Below are positions 52,274 to 55,418 of a stretch of 55,418 bases of DNA, in pieces (positions within the stretch are counted from its first letter, which is position 1; the number at the start of each line of letters is the position of its first letter). Origin of the DNA: Paenibacillus profundus (lineage in GTDB: Bacteria > Bacillota > Bacilli > Paenibacillales > Paenibacillaceae); assembly GCF_021369635.1 (NCBI RefSeq), contig NZ_JAJNBZ010000003.1:68653-124070 (forward strand), read 5' to 3'. The notes below the pieces were generated by a model that ran no database searches, was not told where the DNA came from, and saw nothing but the letters and a program-made list of their open reading frames with translations. Both the position numbers and the translations under genes were made by a program.

Positions 52274-53575
52274 TCATGCAGAGTGGGTATCTGTCTCTGG
52301 GCAAACGGTGCCATGCCGCCCTTCCAGACGTTCCGCGGCAATAAATCCGGCGGCGGATACGAGCAGGAGCAGCCCCATGCCTAAATACAGAGCCTTTGTT
52401 CCCAGTTGATTATATATAAAAGCCCCGATAAGACTTCCCGTCATCGTCGCCCCGATGCTCATAATGACCGACATAACCGCTTGGCCGCTTGCGCGGAAGC
52501 GGTCTGGAATAAGATCCATCATATACTCCGCCAAATAAATGAAGTACAGGGCAATGCCTACTCCTTGAACCGCCTGCATAAACAAGATGAGCGGCAAGAC
52601 GTCGGTTGTGTAGATGACGAGCGCGCGTGCAGCCATAATGACCGCGGACAACGCCAGCATGAAGAGCGGCCGGAACTGCCGGCCAGAACGGCCCAAGTAT
52701 AAAAAGACAAACACTTCCGTCGCCGCCGGCAGCATCCACCCGAGACCGATGTCAAGCGAGCTTCCGTTCATATCCCGGATCATGAAGCTAAAATATTGGT
52801 CGTTGAAGATGAGCGTCATATTATAAATGATGAGCACGACCATGAATAATACGAAGCGCCGCGTGAAGACGTAGCTCCAGAACTCTTTCATGTTCACTTT
52901 TGCCTGTGGCTTTTTCCGAGTCGACAATCCGCCCGCACTCTCTTCACTAACCTCTGCCGCAAGCGCTTCAGTTGCATTTCGTTCCGTATCGTCCCGTCTC
53001 GGATCCCGCAGCGGCAGCAGCGCGCAGCCGGTCAAACCGACCAGAACCATCACGATCCATCCCATCGATGCATGTCCCGGCAGCCGCTCCAGCAGCCATC
53101 CGATAAGAACCGCCGATACGGCAAACCCTGCCGCGCCGCAGCCGCGAATGACCGCATAGGAATCTCCCAGCCGTCTCGCCGCAAGCATCGCCATGCTGTC
53201 GGTCAGCGACGTGGCTGGAACCCACAGAAATTGAAAAACAAAAATGAGTCCCATCACCGTCCACGGCTCCGAGGTATGAAAGACGAAAAACAATACTCCA
53301 ATCAACGCAAGCAAGAGGGCCAACAGGAGAGGCTTCATGGCCGCGAACTTGTCGCTCAAATAGCCAATTAAATAATTGCCGATCATGCCAACGATGGGAA
53401 GCACCGCGTTTTGCAATCCGTACATGGCGTCGCTATAACCGATATCTTTGTAATATAACGGAAAAAAAGAAGAAAAGACCGCCGCCGGCGTAAAAAGCAT
53501 AAACATGTAGACATACATATGGCGGAGCTGCCTCTTGCGATAGAAACTATGATTCAAGGATTCCATGGAAGTCAT
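52274..53575 (-). CDS. MFS transporter (MFS_1-like)
   Basis: A 433-residue transporter with 12 predicted helices and a charged central loop (LRDPRRDDTERNATEAL...STRKKPQAK). LSDKFAAMKPLLLALLLALIG after helix 2 fits the MFS loop 2-3 motif. The DQYFSFMIRDMNGSS-LDIGLGWM and YFIYLAEYMMDLIPDRFRASGQA signatures resemble the LacY/HcaT-like MFS_1_like group, so a sugar or nucleoside proton symporter is plausible. ATG 53575 follows GGAGGCAGGCAG. It is divergent from the solute-binding protein gene. Confidence 0.9.
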   Translation of the reverse strand: MTSMESLNHSFYRKRQLRHMYVYMFMLFTPAAVFSSFFPLYYKDIGYSDAMYGLQNAVLPIVGMIGNYLIGYLSDKFAAMKPLLLALLLALIGVLFFVFHTSEPWTVMGLIFVFQFLWVPATSLTDSMAMLAARRLGDSYAVIRGCGAAGFAVSAVLIGWLLERLPGHASMGWIVMVLVGLTGCALLPLRDPRRDDTERNATEALAAEVSEESAGGLSTRKKPQAKVNMKEFWSYVFTRRFVLFMVVLIIYNMTLIFNDQYFSFMIRDMNGSSLDIGLGWMLPAATEVFVFLYLGRSGRQFRPLFMLALSAVIMAARALVIYTTDVLPLILFMQAVQGVGIALYFIYLAEYMMDLIPDRFRASGQAVMSVIMSIGATMTGSLIGAFIYNQLGTKALYLGMGLLLLVSAAGFIAAERLEGRHGTVCPETDTHSA

Positions 53576-53762
53576 CTGCCTGCCTCCGCACCGAGGCTCA
53601 GAAGAAATCCCATGCTCTTATCTTGTACACGTATGCGCATCATGCTGTTCATAGTCCCTTTCGTGTCAGAATTAAGAATATTCCCTATTTTAGCACACGA
53701 AAAGTTTAGGCGGTTTCGTTTTCATAGATTATTAAAATGTTGCAAATATTCGAGTTATTTTT

Positions 53763-53776
53763 GAAAGCGCATACCC
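53763..53776. promoter_or_regulatory. Possible cre (CcpA) site upstream of the solute-binding protein gene
   Basis: TGAAAGCGCATACC fits the cre consensus TGWAANCGNTNWCA at all but two positions. Location upstream of a sugar-uptake gene makes carbon repression plausible. No strong promoter was recognised in the rest of 53576-53987. Confidence 0.35.
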
Positions 53777-53987
53777 ATAGGATGAAGTAGGCATTTCTAT
53801 AATAGCCCTGCAAAATTAATGGCACTATTTACAATTCCTTATTACTAGCTTAACGCTATGTTAAAAATCACGTTTTACAATGGGACATGTGCACAGTTCC
53901 GATGATTTTACTAAAGAATCCAATTTGTCGTTAGCTCACTCTTTACCCTACATTAGGAACCCATTCATGAGGAGTGTAAATGTATCT

Positions 53988-55331
53988 ATGAAAGAAAAAC
54001 GTTGGTTTACGATGCTAACTGTTATTTCCATGCTGTTCCTCGCTGTCGTCGGATGCTCTACTGGCTCCGCCTCGGAAAGCACAAGCGATGCGGCCAAAGG
54101 CCAAGGGGAAGCTGCCGCTCCGGCAGCAAAGAAAGAAGACAAGACACCCGTCAAAATCCAATACTGGCATTCTCATGCGGAAGCCCAAGAAGAGGGCTTG
54201 ACGTACATGATTGAAGAATTTCATAAGAAATATCCTTACATTACGGTTGAACCTGTCTATCAAGGCGGCTATGGCGATCTGCACAAGAAGCTGCTGGCTG
54301 CAGTCGCAGCGAACGATGTTCCTGCGGTAACGAACGTTGAGGTCTCTTCCTTGCCAATGTTTGCGCATGACGGAATCTTTGAAGACCTTACTTCTTATAT
54401 CGAGCGTGATCAGGTTGACATGTCCAGCTTCTCCGAAGGCATGGCGAAAGCCTATGCTTACGAAGGCCGCCAATTCGGATTTCCGCTTATCGTGAGCATG
54501 AGCGTCATGGTTTACAACAAGACGATGCTCGACAAGCTCGGCGTCACGCCGCCGCAAACGTGGGACGAAGTCGAAGCGTTCAACAAGAAGGTTACTGTGA
54601 AAAAAGATGGAAAAACCGATCGTTATGCTCTTTCCGTTCCAGGATGGGACAACTGGTATTATGACCCATGGATGATCAACGGCGGCGGCTCCGTCTTGAA
54701 CGCCGATATGACGCAAGCCAGCATCGATTCGCCAGAAAGCCTGCGCTACATTCAGAACTTCAATCGTTGGGTGGATGAAGGCGCCATGCATATCGGATAC
54801 GGCAAAGGAGCGTCTGGCACGATGCGCCAAATGTTCCTGGAAGGTAAAATCGCCATGATCGAACACACTTCCGCCATGATTAAGACGTATGTGGAAAATG
54901 CAGACTTTGAAGTCGGTGTCTCCTTCCTCCCTGGCGACAAAACACGCATTTCCAATATCGGCGGAGCTGGTATCGTCATGATGAGCGGTGCCAAAGACAA
55001 TCAAAAAGAAGCGGCGTGGAAGTTCATTCAGTTCATGACGAGCAAAGAGTACAACATTAAATGGGCGGAAAAAGTCGGCTATTTGCCAACACATAAGTCA
55101 GTCGTCGATACCGAGGAAGGCAAAGCTTATCAAGAACGCTGGCCGCAATACAAAGTGGTGCTCGAGAATTTCGATAACGTTCAGCCTCGCATCCAGCATC
55201 CGTTGTATCCGGAGTTCAGCGACTTCTATATTGAAGCGGTCGGAAAAATGGTGCTCGAACACGGGGACCCGGCTCATTTGATGAAGGAAGCGGCAGCAGA
55301 AATCAACAAAGTGTTGGAAGACAGCAATTAA
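53988..55331 (+). CDS. ABC transporter substrate-binding lipoprotein (carbohydrate type)
   Basis: A 447-residue family 1 extracellular solute-binding protein. The lipobox AVVGC (Cys23) follows a standard signal, and an Ala/Ser/Lys-rich linker follows that. The fold is recognisable by VKIQYWHSHAEAQEEGLTYM, FHKKYPYITVEPVYQGGYGD, LPMFAHDGIFEDLTSYI, GRQFGFPLIVSMSVMVYNKT, LGVTPPQTWDEVEAF and FLEGKIAMIEHTSAM. It resembles UgpB/MalE-like receptors for sugars or glycerol-3-phosphate. Permease and ATPase genes would be expected beyond the window. ATG 53988 follows GAGGAGTGTAA at long spacing; a longer frame upstream would bury the signal peptide. Confidence 0.92.
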   Translation: MKEKRWFTMLTVISMLFLAVVGCSTGSASESTSDAAKGQGEAAAPAAKKEDKTPVKIQYWHSHAEAQEEGLTYMIEEFHKKYPYITVEPVYQGGYGDLHKKLLAAVAANDVPAVTNVEVSSLPMFAHDGIFEDLTSYIERDQVDMSSFSEGMAKAYAYEGRQFGFPLIVSMSVMVYNKTMLDKLGVTPPQTWDEVEAFNKKVTVKKDGKTDRYALSVPGWDNWYYDPWMINGGGSVLNADMTQASIDSPESLRYIQNFNRWVDEGAMHIGYGKGASGTMRQMFLEGKIAMIEHTSAMIKTYVENADFEVGVSFLPGDKTRISNIGGAGIVMMSGAKDNQKEAAWKFIQFMTSKEYNIKWAEKVGYLPTHKSVVDTEEGKAYQERWPQYKVVLENFDNVQPRIQHPLYPEFSDFYIEAVGKMVLEHGDPAHLMKEAAAEINKVLEDSN

Positions 55332-55418
55332 GCGTGTTCAAATAATGAACTTTTCAACACCAAGAAGGTTGCATGAACCTGAAGAGGGAGGAGCGCAGTG
55401 TAGGCAGAACCTACATGG
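55332..55418. repeat. Diverged repeat (copy E) and hairpin at the window end
   Basis: Reverse-complement reading gives TTGAAAAGTTCATTATTTGA, ACACGCTT, a diverged match to the right half of copies A and B including GAACACGC. Further right TGTAGG-CAGAA-CCTACA (55400-55416) is a perfect hairpin. The element or next gene is cut off by the window edge. Confidence 0.4.

Noticed and set aside
54015..55094. 359-codon reverse frame opposite the solute-binding protein
   Set aside because: The forward gene has a lipobox and clear family motifs; the reverse frame has no start signal or homology.
1..55418. CRISPR arrays, tRNA/rRNA genes, phage structural genes
   Set aside because: No regularly spaced repeats, tRNA-like cloverleaf or recognisable phage cluster was found by reading the sequence.

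Overview
The window looks like chromosomal DNA from a Gram-positive member of the Paenibacillaceae, most likely Paenibacillus. This rests on strong AAGGAGG-type ribosome sites, frequent TTG starts, hairpin/T-run terminators, Gram-positive families (DUF2621, RarD, HAAS-DUF4097, P1B-4 metal ATPase, Nramp transporter) and a Firmicutes-type Tad pilus locus. Genus and species are inferences from family content; no rRNA gene is present to confirm them.

Layout. 0.2-1.6 kb: an IS1595-like transposase relic and a small DUF4825 lipoprotein. 1.9-10.5 kb: one giant reverse-strand gene for a cyclic beta-1,2-glucan synthase-like enzyme (2,860 codons). 10.6-20.5 kb: housekeeping genes (lipoprotein, TetR regulator, YigZ, glucose-6-phosphate isomerase, an HIBADH-family dehydrogenase, RarD transporter, secreted family I.5 lipase, transketolase). 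20.5-22.7 kb: a gene-poor island of remnants (Ig-like domain, second lipase, unassigned fragments) around one apparently intact 35-residue holin-like toxin with an antisense-RNA architecture. 22.7-26.5 kb: PurU, endonuclease IV, DUF2621 and a TIGR01777 epimerase.

26.6-37.3 kb: a complete reverse-strand Tad (type IVc pilus) operon, in transcription order tadZ/cpaE, tadA, tadB, tadC, flp pilin, three TadE/TadG-like pseudopilin genes, prepilin peptidase, and a DUF6382-FHA protein. A terminator-like hairpin sits in its leader. 37.5-43.9 kb: chemoreceptor, small unknown gene, K+(Na+)/H+ antiporter with RCK_C domain, AraC-type pseudogene with two frameshifts, and a GDSL hydrolase. 44-47.6 kb: a divergent metal-homeostasis pair, a P1B-4 (PfeT/FrvA-like) efflux ATPase and an Nramp Mn(II) importer, separated by a region holding a Fur-family box and MntR-like boxes. 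47.7-49.6 kb: a PadR/HAAS-DUF4097 operon. 49.9-55.4 kb: YwaF-like membrane protein, truncated pdxH, SDR, MFS transporter and a sugar-type ABC solute-binding lipoprotein.

Across the window a short palindromic repeat (core TTCAAAAAG-CCC-CTTTTTGAA) recurs at least four times, twice inside the Tad operon. No rRNA, tRNA, CRISPR array or phage cluster was seen. The best candidates for follow-up are the repeat family, the type I toxin locus, the Tad leader hairpin with its FHA-linked operon, and the dual metal-regulated divergent promoter.
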